37,266 nucleotides of DNA from Candidatus Limivivens merdigallinarum. Its GTDB lineage: Bacteria; Bacillota; Clostridia; Lachnospirales; Lachnospiraceae. The stretch covers positions 1 through 37,266 of the forward strand of contig DVFT01000099.1 in assembly GCA_018713105.1 (NCBI GenBank), written 5' to 3'. How positions within the stretch are numbered: position 1 is the stretch's first letter; every line of letters starts with the position of its first letter. The notes under the pieces are model-generated. The model searched no databases, was not told the DNA's origin, and was given only the letters and a program-made list of their open reading frames with translations. Shown here in pieces: positions 7,485 through 15,184 of the stretch. A program made the translations under genes and the position numbers.

Positions 7485-9248
7485 ATGGCAGAGTTTAAAG
7501 ACAAGGTGATTTATCAGATTTATCCCAAGTCCTTCCAGGATACCAATGGGGACGGCTTGGGAGACCTTCGGGGAGTCACAAAGAGGCTGGATTATCTTGC
7601 CAAGCTGGGAGTGGATTACCTCTGGCTGACCCCCTTCTTCGTGTCGCCCCAGAGGGACAACGGCTACGATGTGGCAGACTACTACCGTATCGATCCCAGG
7701 TTCGGGACCATGGAAGATCTGGAGAAATTGATTTCTGAGGCGGAGAAACGCGGCATCGGGCTGATGTTTGATATGGTGTTCAACCACACCTCCACCGAAC
7801 ATGAATGGTTCCAGAAGGCTCTCCAGGGAGAGAAGGAATACATGGATTATTATATTTTCAAGGATGGGGAGCCGGATAAGCTTCCAACCAACTGGGTTTC
7901 CAAATTCGGAGGACCGGCATGGAAATACGTCCCCTCCCTGAAAAAATGGTATCTCCATCTGTTCGATGAGACCCAGGCGGATTTAAACTGGGAAAACCCG
8001 AAGGTACGGGAGGAACTGAAGAAAGTGCTCCGTTTCTGGAAGGAAAAAGGGATCAAAGGGTTCCGTTTTGATGTGGTCAACCTGATCTCCAAGCCGGAAC
8101 GCTTCGAGGATGACGATCAGGGAGACGGCAGGAGGTTCTACACCGACGGCCGTCATGTCCATGAATTTTTAAAGGAGCTGGTGCATGACGCCGGCATTGA
8201 AGAGATGGTGACGGTGGGCGAGATGTCCTCCACCACCCTGGAAAACTGCATCCGCTATTCTAACCCTGCGGAGAAGGAGCTGTCCATGTGCTTCAGCTTC
8301 CATCATCTGAAGGTGGATTATAAGAATGGAAACAAATGGGAGCTGATGAAGCCGGACTACCATGCGCTGAAAGAATTGTTTGAACACTGGCAGGTGGGAA
8401 TGCAGGAGCATAACGGATGGAACGCCGTGTTCTGGTGCAACCACGACCAGCCCAGGATCGTATCAAGGCTGGGGGATGACGAAGGTTCCTACTGGAAAGA
8501 ATCCGCCAAGATGCTGGCGACCAGCATCCATATGATGCGGGGAACCCCCTACATCTACCAGGGCGAAGAACTGGGCATGACCAACGCTCACTACACCTCC
8601 ATCGACCAGTACCGTGACGTGGAAAGCCTGAACTATCACAAGATCCTCCTGGAAGAAGGAAAGACCGAGGAAGAAGCCATGAAAATCCTGGGCGAACGCT
8701 CCAGAGACAACGGGCGTACCCCCATGCAGTGGGACGACAGCCAATATGCTGGTTTCTCAAGCGTGCCCCCCTGGATCTCCATCCCCGACAATTACCCAAC
8801 CATCAATGCAGCCAGGGAGATGGATGATCCGGATTCCATTTTCACTTACTACCAGGAGCTGATCCGCCTTCGTAAAGCCAAAAAAGCCATCTCCGAGGGC
8901 ACCATCACGTTCCTGGAAACCAACCGGGATCAGGTAATGGCATACAAACGCCAATATCAGGATCAGGAAATCACTGTCTACATCAACTTCGGAAAAGAAG
9001 AAACCACACTGCCCGCAAAGACAGCCGGCACACAAAAATTGCTTGGCAATTATCAGGATACTAAGCCAGCAGGAGAACTACTGCACCTTAGACCCTACGA
9101 AGCTCTGGTACTGGAAACGATTAATCCAAGTACCAGACAAGGAACGGGCGCCACTTTCTTCTTGCAATTTCCACCGTCTACCGTCTATAATCAAAGAGAT
9201 AGACCCAATCCTACAAAGACTAAACAACACGGAGGAAGAGCACAATGA
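7485..9248 (+). CDS. treA: alpha,alpha-phosphotrehalase (trehalose-6-phosphate hydrolase)
   Basis: A cytoplasmic GH13 enzyme splitting trehalose 6-phosphate into glucose and glucose 6-phosphate. The (beta/alpha)8 barrel motifs are all present: DMVFNHTS, GFRFDVVN with nucleophile Asp196, the acid/base Glu246 in TVGEM, and Asp321 in CNHDQPR. The usual family end, around LRPYEALVLE, is followed by some 33 extra Ser/Thr/Pro/Gln-rich residues, giving 587 residues compared with about 560 in relatives. That tail reaches exactly to a 4-base overlap with the next gene. It lies 12 bases after treP with GGAGGAG before the ATG. An oligo-1,6-glucosidase is the main alternative; context favours treA. Confidence 0.92.
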   Translation: MAEFKDKVIYQIYPKSFQDTNGDGLGDLRGVTKRLDYLAKLGVDYLWLTPFFVSPQRDNGYDVADYYRIDPRFGTMEDLEKLISEAEKRGIGLMFDMVFNHTSTEHEWFQKALQGEKEYMDYYIFKDGEPDKLPTNWVSKFGGPAWKYVPSLKKWYLHLFDETQADLNWENPKVREELKKVLRFWKEKGIKGFRFDVVNLISKPERFEDDDQGDGRRFYTDGRHVHEFLKELVHDAGIEEMVTVGEMSSTTLENCIRYSNPAEKELSMCFSFHHLKVDYKNGNKWELMKPDYHALKELFEHWQVGMQEHNGWNAVFWCNHDQPRIVSRLGDDEGSYWKESAKMLATSIHMMRGTPYIYQGEELGMTNAHYTSIDQYRDVESLNYHKILLEEGKTEEEAMKILGERSRDNGRTPMQWDDSQYAGFSSVPPWISIPDNYPTINAAREMDDPDSIFTYYQELIRLRKAKKAISEGTITFLETNRDQVMAYKRQYQDQEITVYINFGKEETTLPAKTAGTQKLLGNYQDTKPAGELLHLRPYEALVLETINPSTRQGTGATFFLQFPPSTVYNQRDRPNPTKTKQHGGRAQ

Positions 9249-10399
9249 TGGAAAAACGAAGTATGGAAAAATTAGGAGCAGAAGTCTCCCTGCTGGGATT
9301 CGGCTGCATGAGATTCCCCATGGATGCCCAGGGAAATATCAAGGAAAAGGAAGCCGAGGCGATGCTGGATACGGCGATCAAAAGCGGTGTCAACTACATA
9401 GACACGGCATACCGCTACCACAACGGGGACAGCGAACCCTTTGTGGGCAGAGTGCTGAACAAATACCCCCGGGATTCCTACTATCTGGCGACGAAGCTTC
9501 CCATCTGGATGGTAAATTCACCGGAGGATGTGGACCGGATCTTTGAAGAGCAGCTGAAACGGCTTGACAAGGAGTACGTGGATTTCTATCTGGTTCATGC
9601 CCTGGACAAGGAACGCTTCGAGGCCATGAAGAAATTCGGCGTACTGGAACGGCTGGAACAGAAAAGGGCAGAAGGAAAGTTCCGTTATCTGGGATTTTCC
9701 TTCCACGATGAGGAGAAGGTATTTGAAGAGATCCTTTCCTATTATAACTGGGATTTCTGCCAGATTCAGTTCAACTACATGGATACCGATATCCAGGCAG
9801 GGCTCAAAGGCTATGAGTTTGCTAAAGAAAAAGGCGTGCCCATGGTGATCATGGAGCCCATCAAGGGAGGAATGCTCGCTTCCCTGCCTTCCGATGTGGA
9901 GGCTGCGTTCCGGAAGGAAAGACCAGGCAGCAGCATGGCTTCCTGGGCGCTGCGGTTTGTGGGAAGCTTTTCCAACGTAAAGGTGATCTTAAGCGGAATG
10001 AGTTCCATGGAACAGGTGAAAGATAATCTTGGAATCTTTTCTGATTTTCAGCCACTGAGAGAAGAGGAGAAGGAACTGGTGGATCAATGCGCGCGGAACC
10101 TGAAAGCAAAAGTGAAAAACGGCTGTACCGGCTGCTCCTACTGTATGCCATGCCCTTCAGGGGTGAATATCCCGCTGAATTTCAAGATCTGGAATGAGTA
10201 TGCCATCTATCAGAACCAGGGACGTACCAAAGAGCGTCTGAATACGGAGCTTAAAAAGGAAGAGATGGCGGATGTCTGCGTACAATGCGGGAAGTGCGAG
10301 CAGGTCTGTCCTCAGAAGCTGCCCATCCGGGAACACTTAAAGCAGGCGGCAGAAGACTTTGGAAAATTGTTGGGAAAATGTGAAGGAGGAAAAGCGTGA
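9245..10399 (+). CDS. aldo/keto reductase with C-terminal [4Fe-4S] domain
   Basis: A 384-residue soluble oxidoreductase. The N-terminal AKR barrel (about residues 5-270) has the catalytic tetrad Asp53, Tyr58, Lys84 and His118. The C-terminal part holds two Cys clusters, GCTGCSYCMPCP near 297-308 and CVQCGKCEQVCP near 343-354, as in ferredoxin-like domains of clostridial AKRs. The substrate is unknown. It starts inside the treA stop codon (ATGA), so translation is probably coupled. GGAGG is 9 bases upstream of ATG 9245; the next codon is also ATG. Confidence 0.88.
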   Translation: MMEKRSMEKLGAEVSLLGFGCMRFPMDAQGNIKEKEAEAMLDTAIKSGVNYIDTAYRYHNGDSEPFVGRVLNKYPRDSYYLATKLPIWMVNSPEDVDRIFEEQLKRLDKEYVDFYLVHALDKERFEAMKKFGVLERLEQKRAEGKFRYLGFSFHDEEKVFEEILSYYNWDFCQIQFNYMDTDIQAGLKGYEFAKEKGVPMVIMEPIKGGMLASLPSDVEAAFRKERPGSSMASWALRFVGSFSNVKVILSGMSSMEQVKDNLGIFSDFQPLREEEKELVDQCARNLKAKVKNGCTGCSYCMPCPSGVNIPLNFKIWNEYAIYQNQGRTKERLNTELKKEEMADVCVQCGKCEQVCPQKLPIREHLKQAAEDFGKLLGKCEGGKA

Positions 10400-11598
10400 G
10401 TTTGGCGATCGTGACACTGAAAAAGGGAGAAGGCCGTTTCCTGAAGGGCGGCGGGATGTGGATCTTTGACAACGAGATCGATCTGGTGACCGGCAGTTTT
10501 GAAGATGGAGATATCGTACTGGTTCACGACTTTGACGGCTATCCTCTGGGCAGAGGCTTTATCAACCGGAATTCCAAGATCCGGATCCGTATGATGACGA
10601 GAAACCAGGATCAGGAGATCGACGAGAAATTCCTGCGTATGCGGGTAAAAAACGCATGGGAATACCGGAAAAAGACCGTGGACACGGACAGCTGCCGCCT
10701 GATCTTCGGGGAAGCGGATTTCCTGCCGGGTTTTGTGGCGGACAAATTTTCGGACGTGCTGGTGATCCAGTCCCTGGCCTTGGGGATTGACCGCTTCAAG
10801 GAGACGCTGGTCCGCCTGATCAAGGAGGTTCTTCTTGAGGACGGGATCCGGATCCGGGGCGTCTTCGAGCGGAGTGACGCCAAGGAGCGGGAGAAAGAGG
10901 GCATGGAGCGGCTCAAAGGATTCCTGGGGGAACCCTTTGACACCTGCGTCCCCATCGTGGAAAACGGAGTGCACTACGAGGTGGATGTGCGCGACGGTCA
11001 GAAGACAGGATTTTTCCTGGATCAGAAATACAACCGCCTGGCGATCCAGCGTCTGGCAAAGGATGCCTCCGTGCTGGACTGCTTCACCCATACAGGATCC
11101 TTTGCCTTAAACGCGGCGAAAGGCGGGGCAAGGGAGGTCCTGGGCGTGGACGTCTCAGAGCTTGGCGTCAACCAGGCACGGCGGAACGCGGAACTTAACG
11201 GTATGGGAGACCGGGTGCAGTTCCTCTGCGAGGATGTCTTTGAGCTGCTCCCCCGCCTGGAAAAAGAAGGAAGGGAATTCGACCTGGTCATCCTGGATCC
11301 CCCGGCATTTACCAAGTCCCGGAATTCGGTGAAGAACGCTGTGAAGGGATACCGGGAGATCAATTTAAGGGGAATGAAGCTGGTGCGTGACGGCGGATAC
11401 CTTGCTACCTGCTCCTGTTCCCATTTTATGAGCTATGAGCTCTTTACCCAGACATTGGGACAGGCTGCCAGGAATGTACACCGGAGGCTCAGACAGGTGG
11501 AATACCGTACCCAGGCGCCGGATCATCCGATCCTCTGGGCAGCCGATGAGTCCTATTATTTGAAGTTCTATATCTTCCAGGTGGTCAAAGAGAAATGA
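10396..11598 (+). CDS. class I SAM-dependent rRNA (cytosine-5) methyltransferase, RlmI-like
   Basis: A 400-residue protein with an N-terminal PUA-like RNA-binding domain (about residues 1-75), an EEHEE-like linker and a Rossmann methyltransferase domain. Motif I is VLDCFTHTGSFALNAA near residue 227, motif IV is ILDPPAFTKS near 299, and the catalytic Cys lies in ATCSCSHF near 339. RlmI family members methylate C1962 of 23S rRNA; the exact target here is inferred. The GTG start overlaps the previous stop (GTGA) and has GGAGG 7 bases upstream. Its place in a trehalose operon is a housekeeping add-on, not a pathway link. Confidence 0.88.
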   Translation: MSLAIVTLKKGEGRFLKGGGMWIFDNEIDLVTGSFEDGDIVLVHDFDGYPLGRGFINRNSKIRIRMMTRNQDQEIDEKFLRMRVKNAWEYRKKTVDTDSCRLIFGEADFLPGFVADKFSDVLVIQSLALGIDRFKETLVRLIKEVLLEDGIRIRGVFERSDAKEREKEGMERLKGFLGEPFDTCVPIVENGVHYEVDVRDGQKTGFFLDQKYNRLAIQRLAKDASVLDCFTHTGSFALNAAKGGAREVLGVDVSELGVNQARRNAELNGMGDRVQFLCEDVFELLPRLEKEGREFDLVILDPPAFTKSRNSVKNAVKGYREINLRGMKLVRDGGYLATCSCSHFMSYELFTQTLGQAARNVHRRLRQVEYRTQAPDHPILWAADESYYLKFYIFQVVKEK

Positions 11599-12512
11599 CG
11601 GGACGAGAGAAGGCGTATCAGTCCTGCCATCTCTGTCCCAGAAGCTGCGGCGTGGATCGGGCGCGGGGAGAGAGAGGACGCTGCGGGGAGGGCAGTACCC
11701 CCAGAGCTGCTTTGGCCACCCTCCACATGTGGGAGGAGCCTTGCATTTCCGGGGAAAAAGGTTCCGGCGCGGTCTTCTTTTCCGGCTGCCCGGTGGGCTG
11801 CATCTTCTGCCAGAATCGGGAGATCGCGGCAGGAAGGAGCGGAAGGGAAGTGGACAGGCAGCGTTTAAGTGAAATTTTCCTGGAACTTCAGGGAAAAGGC
11901 GCTGCGAATTTGAACCTGGTGACCGCCGTCCATTTTGTCCCCACCATCCTGGACGCCCTGGATGACGCCAAAAGGCAGGGCTTTTCCCTGCCGGTGGTCT
12001 ACAACTCCAGCGGCTATGAGACGGTGGATACCCTGAAAAGCCTGGAGGGATATGTGGACATCTATCTGCCGGATTTCAAGTATATGGATCCAGCATTGGC
12101 AGAACGCTATTCCCACGCTCCCGATTACCCGGAGACAGCCCAAAAGGCAGTGGAAGAAATGGTCCGCCAGCAGCCAAGGGCTGACTTCGACGGGGAAGGT
12201 TATCTCAGGGCAGGCGTGATCGTGCGCCATCTCATCCTGCCCGGGCACACCAGGGATTCCATGGCAGTACTGGATTATCTGAAAGGAACCTTCGGGGATC
12301 AGATCTATGTAAGCATCATGAATCAGTATACCCCGCTTCGCCATGTGGCGCCTTATCCCGAGATCAACCGGAAGGTGACCAGGCGGGAATACGAAAAGGT
12401 ACTGGATTATGCCATCGGGATCGGCATGGAGCAGGCGTTTATCCAGGAAGGGCAGACGGCGGAGGAAAGCTTTATCCCAATGTTTGATTGCGAAGGAATC
12501 AGCCGGGAATAG
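11595..12512 (+). CDS. radical SAM protein, PflX / PFL-activase-like (COG1313 type)
   Basis: A 305-residue radical SAM enzyme with the iron-sulfur motif CPVGCIFC (Cys65, Cys69, Cys72). An N-terminal Cys set (11, 14, 18, 30) could hold an additional metal site. It resembles PflX, described as a putative pyruvate formate-lyase activating enzyme of unproven substrate. No glycyl-radical enzyme is in the window. ATG overlaps the previous stop (ATGA), completing a chain of three 4-base overlaps from treA. Confidence 0.82.
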   Translation: MTGREKAYQSCHLCPRSCGVDRARGERGRCGEGSTPRAALATLHMWEEPCISGEKGSGAVFFSGCPVGCIFCQNREIAAGRSGREVDRQRLSEIFLELQGKGAANLNLVTAVHFVPTILDALDDAKRQGFSLPVVYNSSGYETVDTLKSLEGYVDIYLPDFKYMDPALAERYSHAPDYPETAQKAVEEMVRQQPRADFDGEGYLRAGVIVRHLILPGHTRDSMAVLDYLKGTFGDQIYVSIMNQYTPLRHVAPYPEINRKVTRREYEKVLDYAIGIGMEQAFIQEGQTAEESFIPMFDCEGISRE

Positions 12513-12515
12513 CCA

Positions 12516-12531
12516 ACTTGTTCAACCAAAA
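12516..12531. promoter_or_regulatory. TreR-like site upstream of ptsI
   Basis: ACTTGTTCAACCAAAA matches operator O3 at 13 of 16 positions, with the left half-site fully preserved. It begins 4 bases after the PflX stop codon and upstream of the presumed ptsI promoter. Binding is inferred only from similarity. Confidence 0.3.
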
Positions 12532-12543
12532 GGACGTGTACTT

Positions 12544-12570
12544 TTGCCAAAAGATGTGATATTCTATAGA
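12544..12570 (+). promoter_or_regulatory. possible ptsI promoter
   Basis: TATAGA (12565-12570) is preceded by TTGCCA (12544-12549) at a short 15-base spacing, or by TTTTGC (12542-12547) at 17. The leader then holds a 6-bp hairpin with a GAGA loop (12580-12595). The promoter is plausible but not strong. Confidence 0.35.
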
Positions 12571-12628
12571 CAACATATACAGGCGGAGACGCCTGGATTT
12601 GAAATAATCGAGAAATGGAGTAGGTACC

Positions 12629-14257
12629 ATGAAGAGAGAAACAGGAAAAAGTGTCTACAAAGGCATTGCGATCGGTAAGATTTCCCTTCATAAAAGCGGA
12701 GAACAGACCGTGAAGCGGGTACACATCACGGATGTGGAGGGAGAGAAGGAACGCTTTTATGCAGCCAAGGCAAAAGCCTGTGAACAGCTCCAGGCTCTTT
12801 ATGACAAAGCGCTCGCGGAAGTCGGGGAGGCAAACGCGGCAATCTTTGAAGTACACCAGATGATGCTGGATGATTTGGATTATCTGGAGTCCATTACCCA
12901 TATGATCGAAAATCAGGAAATCAACGCGGAATATGCGGTTGCAACTACCGGAGAGAATTTTTCCCAGATGTTTGCAGCCATGGATGACGACTATATGAAG
13001 GAGAGGGCAGCGGACGTCAAGGATGTTTCCGAGCGGGTGATCAAAGTCTTAAGCGGAAGGGGGGACGGGATGTTGACTTCCGAAGAGCCGGTGATCATCG
13101 TGGCTGACGACCTGGCGCCCAGCGAGACCATCCAGCTGGATAAATCCAAAGTGCTGGCATTCGTTACGAAATTTGGATCCACCAATTCCCATACGGCGAT
13201 CCTTGCCAGGATGATGAATATTCCAGCTCTCATAGGCGTAAACTATGAGGATGACTGGGACGGAAGGATGGCGGTCGTGGATGGCTTTGAGGGAAGCATC
13301 TATGTGGACCCCACCGAGGAGGTGCTCAAGGAAAAGGAGGAGATCCGCCGGGAGGAGATCCGAAAGAGAGAGCTTCTCCAGACGCTCAAGGGTCAGAAGA
13401 ACATTACGCTGGACGGAAAAGAGATCAATATCTATGCCAATATCGGAAACCTCTCCGACGTGGGCGCAGTGCTTCAGAATGATGCCGGAGGGATCGGGCT
13501 GTTCCGAAGTGAGTTTCTGTATCTGGAGAAAAATGATTATCCTACGGAGGATGAGCAGTTCCAGGTATATAAGACCGTGGCGGAAAATATGGCAGGGAAA
13601 AAGGTAATCATTCGTACTCTGGATATCGGGGCGGACAAGCAGGTGGATTATTTCAATATGGAGCATGAGGAGAATCCTGCCATGGGCTACCGTGCCATCC
13701 GCATCTGTCTGGACCGGAAGGAAATCTTCAAGACACAGCTTCGGGCGCTGTACCGTGCCAGCATGTTCGGCAATATTTCTATCATGTTTCCAATGATCAT
13801 TTCCGTGGAGGAGGTCTTAGAGATCAAGAAGATTCTCACCCAGGTCAAGGCGGAGCTGACCGCCAGCGAGATCCCCTTTAAGGATGTGGAAATCGGAATC
13901 ATGATCGAGACGCCGGCAGCTGTGATGATCAGCGATCTTTTGGCAAAGGAAGTAGATTTCTTCAGCGTAGGGACCAACGACTTGACTCAGTACACCCTGG
14001 CGATCGACCGCCAGAATCCGAAGCTGGATCATTTGTACCAGCCGGACCATCCGGCGATCATGAGGATGCTGAAAATGATCGTGGACAATGGGCATGCCGG
14101 CGGATGCTGGGTAGGCATCTGCGGAGAGCTGGCGGCAAATCTGTCGCTTACGGAGGAATTCCTGAAGATGGGATATGACGAGCTGAGTGTATCCCCGACT
14201 TTTGTACTTCCCCTTCGCCAGAAGGTAAGGGAAAGCCGTATCACACCGGAGGAATGA
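12629..14257 (+). CDS. ptsI: PTS enzyme I (phosphoenolpyruvate-protein phosphotransferase)
   Basis: Takes phosphate from PEP and passes it to HPr. The 542-residue protein has the N-terminal helical domain (about residues 5-125), the phosphohistidine domain with active His188 in GSTNSHTAILAR, and the PEP-binding TIM barrel with GTNDLTQYTLAIDR and the conserved Cys of VGICGELA. Length is slightly below the usual 570. GGAG lies upstream of ATG 12629. It is first in a ptsI-crr-ptsH run, the reverse of the common ptsH-ptsI order. Together these supply phosphate to TreP and other permeases. Confidence 0.95.
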   Translation: MKRETGKSVYKGIAIGKISLHKSGEQTVKRVHITDVEGEKERFYAAKAKACEQLQALYDKALAEVGEANAAIFEVHQMMLDDLDYLESITHMIENQEINAEYAVATTGENFSQMFAAMDDDYMKERAADVKDVSERVIKVLSGRGDGMLTSEEPVIIVADDLAPSETIQLDKSKVLAFVTKFGSTNSHTAILARMMNIPALIGVNYEDDWDGRMAVVDGFEGSIYVDPTEEVLKEKEEIRREEIRKRELLQTLKGQKNITLDGKEINIYANIGNLSDVGAVLQNDAGGIGLFRSEFLYLEKNDYPTEDEQFQVYKTVAENMAGKKVIIRTLDIGADKQVDYFNMEHEENPAMGYRAIRICLDRKEIFKTQLRALYRASMFGNISIMFPMIISVEEVLEIKKILTQVKAELTASEIPFKDVEIGIMIETPAAVMISDLLAKEVDFFSVGTNDLTQYTLAIDRQNPKLDHLYQPDHPAIMRMLKMIVDNGHAGGCWVGICGELAANLSLTEEFLKMGYDELSVSPTFVLPLRQKVRESRITPEE

Positions 14258-14260
14258 GAA

Positions 14261-14752
14261 ATGTTTTCATTATTTAAGAAAAAAAACATGGAGGGAGTCT
14301 CGGAGTTAAGGGCGTACCTTTCTGGAAGGGCAGTCCCCATCGAGGAAGTGCCGGATCAGGTCTTTTCCGCTAAGATCATGGGGGACGGAATCGCCATCTG
14401 GCCTTCCTCCAGTACGGTCGTGGCGCCGGCCGATGGGGAGATCACGGCAGTGATGGAGGATTCCAAGCATGCCTTGGGAATGAAGCTGAAAAACCAGATG
14501 GAGCTGTTCCTCCATGTAGGTCTGGATACCATGGATATGCGGGGAGACGGCTTCGAGGTACATGTGAAACTGGGAGAAAAGGTGAAGGCGGGCGCTCCTC
14601 TGTTTTCCTTTGACAAGGAGAAAATCGAGGCGGCAGGGCATCCTGCCATTACGATCCTGGCAGTCACGGATGAGGGCTCGGCAAAGGATATCCGGTATCA
14701 TACCGGAATACAGGTAGTGGCAGGCGAGACGGTGATCGCCACCATCGAATAA
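14261..14752 (+). CDS. crr: stand-alone glucose-type PTS enzyme IIA
   Basis: A 163-residue EIIA(Glc)-type protein with the paired histidines His70 (KHALGMKL) and His85 (FLHVGLDTM); His85 is the expected phospho-acceptor. It can phosphorylate IIBC permeases that lack their own IIA. It begins 3 bases after ptsI and resembles the EIIA domain at the end of TreP. The gene symbol is by homology to crr; in Firmicutes the regulatory role known for enteric Crr is not implied. Confidence 0.88.
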   Translation: MFSLFKKKNMEGVSELRAYLSGRAVPIEEVPDQVFSAKIMGDGIAIWPSSSTVVAPADGEITAVMEDSKHALGMKLKNQMELFLHVGLDTMDMRGDGFEVHVKLGEKVKAGAPLFSFDKEKIEAAGHPAITILAVTDEGSAKDIRYHTGIQVVAGETVIATIE

Positions 14753-14793
14753 AGAGTAAAACAAGAAAGCCAACAAGAAAAGGAGAATAAAAA

Positions 14794-15051
14794 ATGCAGA
14801 ATTTCAAGTATGTGATCAAGGATGAACTGGGAATCCACGCAAGGCCAGCCGGAATGCTGGTGAAAGCGGCGAAGGCGCTGGACAGCAAGGTGACGTTGAA
14901 CGCCAACGGAAAGAGCGCAGATGCTACCAGACTGATGGCGATCATGTCTATGGGAGTGAAGAAGGACTGTGAAGTGGAGGTGTCCGTAGAAGGCGGAGAC
15001 GAAGCGGCATCCCTGGAAGCCATGAAGAAGTTCTTTGAGGAGAACCTGTAA
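14794..15051 (+). CDS. ptsH: HPr phosphocarrier protein with Arg at position 46
   Basis: An 85-residue HPr with phospho-acceptor His15 in GIHARPAG, which carries phosphate from enzyme I to IIA domains. In typical Firmicute HPr, Ser46 sits in a KSIMGVMSLG-like stretch and is phosphorylated by HPr kinase for catabolite control. Here the matching stretch is ATRLMAIMSMGVK, with Arg46, so the classical kinase site is absent. Catalytic PTS function should be intact. AGGAG lies about 8 bases upstream. It is the last gene of the pts run before a terminator. Confidence 0.93.
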   Translation: MQNFKYVIKDELGIHARPAGMLVKAAKALDSKVTLNANGKSADATRLMAIMSMGVKKDCEVEVSVEGGDEAASLEAMKKFFEENL

Positions 15052-15063
15052 AATGGAAGAAAG

Positions 15064-15093
15064 AGCTTTTCCTGCATGGGAGAGGCTTTTTTT
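15064..15093 (+). terminator. terminator of the ptsI-crr-ptsH operon
   Basis: A 9-bp stem including two G-U pairs (15064-15072 with 15079-15087) followed by seven Ts, starting 13 bases after the ptsH stop. Confidence 0.75.
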
Positions 15094-15118
15094 GCGGAAT
15101 TTTTGTATAGATTGCAGG

Positions 15119-15147
15119 TTGACATTTCAGGCAATCAATGATAAGTT
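15119..15147 (+). promoter_or_regulatory. promoter of the amino-acid ABC importer
   Basis: A perfect TTGACA (15119-15124) is followed after 17 bases by a weak TAAGTT (15142-15147). It lies between the pts terminator and the binding-protein gene. Confidence 0.5.
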
Positions 15148-15184
15148 ATTTGCATGTTATGATTATTTAGGAGGATGTATATTT

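Noticed and set aside
6015-7958. A 647-codon open frame on the minus strand
   Set aside because: It is antisense to treP and the start of treA, both with clear catalytic motifs. Its product is rich in His, Cys and Gln with no domain or ribosome site.
14261-14752. Treating crr as a duplicated fragment of the TreP IIA domain
   Set aside because: It is a complete IIA protein with its own start, ribosome site and both active-site histidines, and the two DNA sequences are clearly diverged. Ordinary paralogy explains it.
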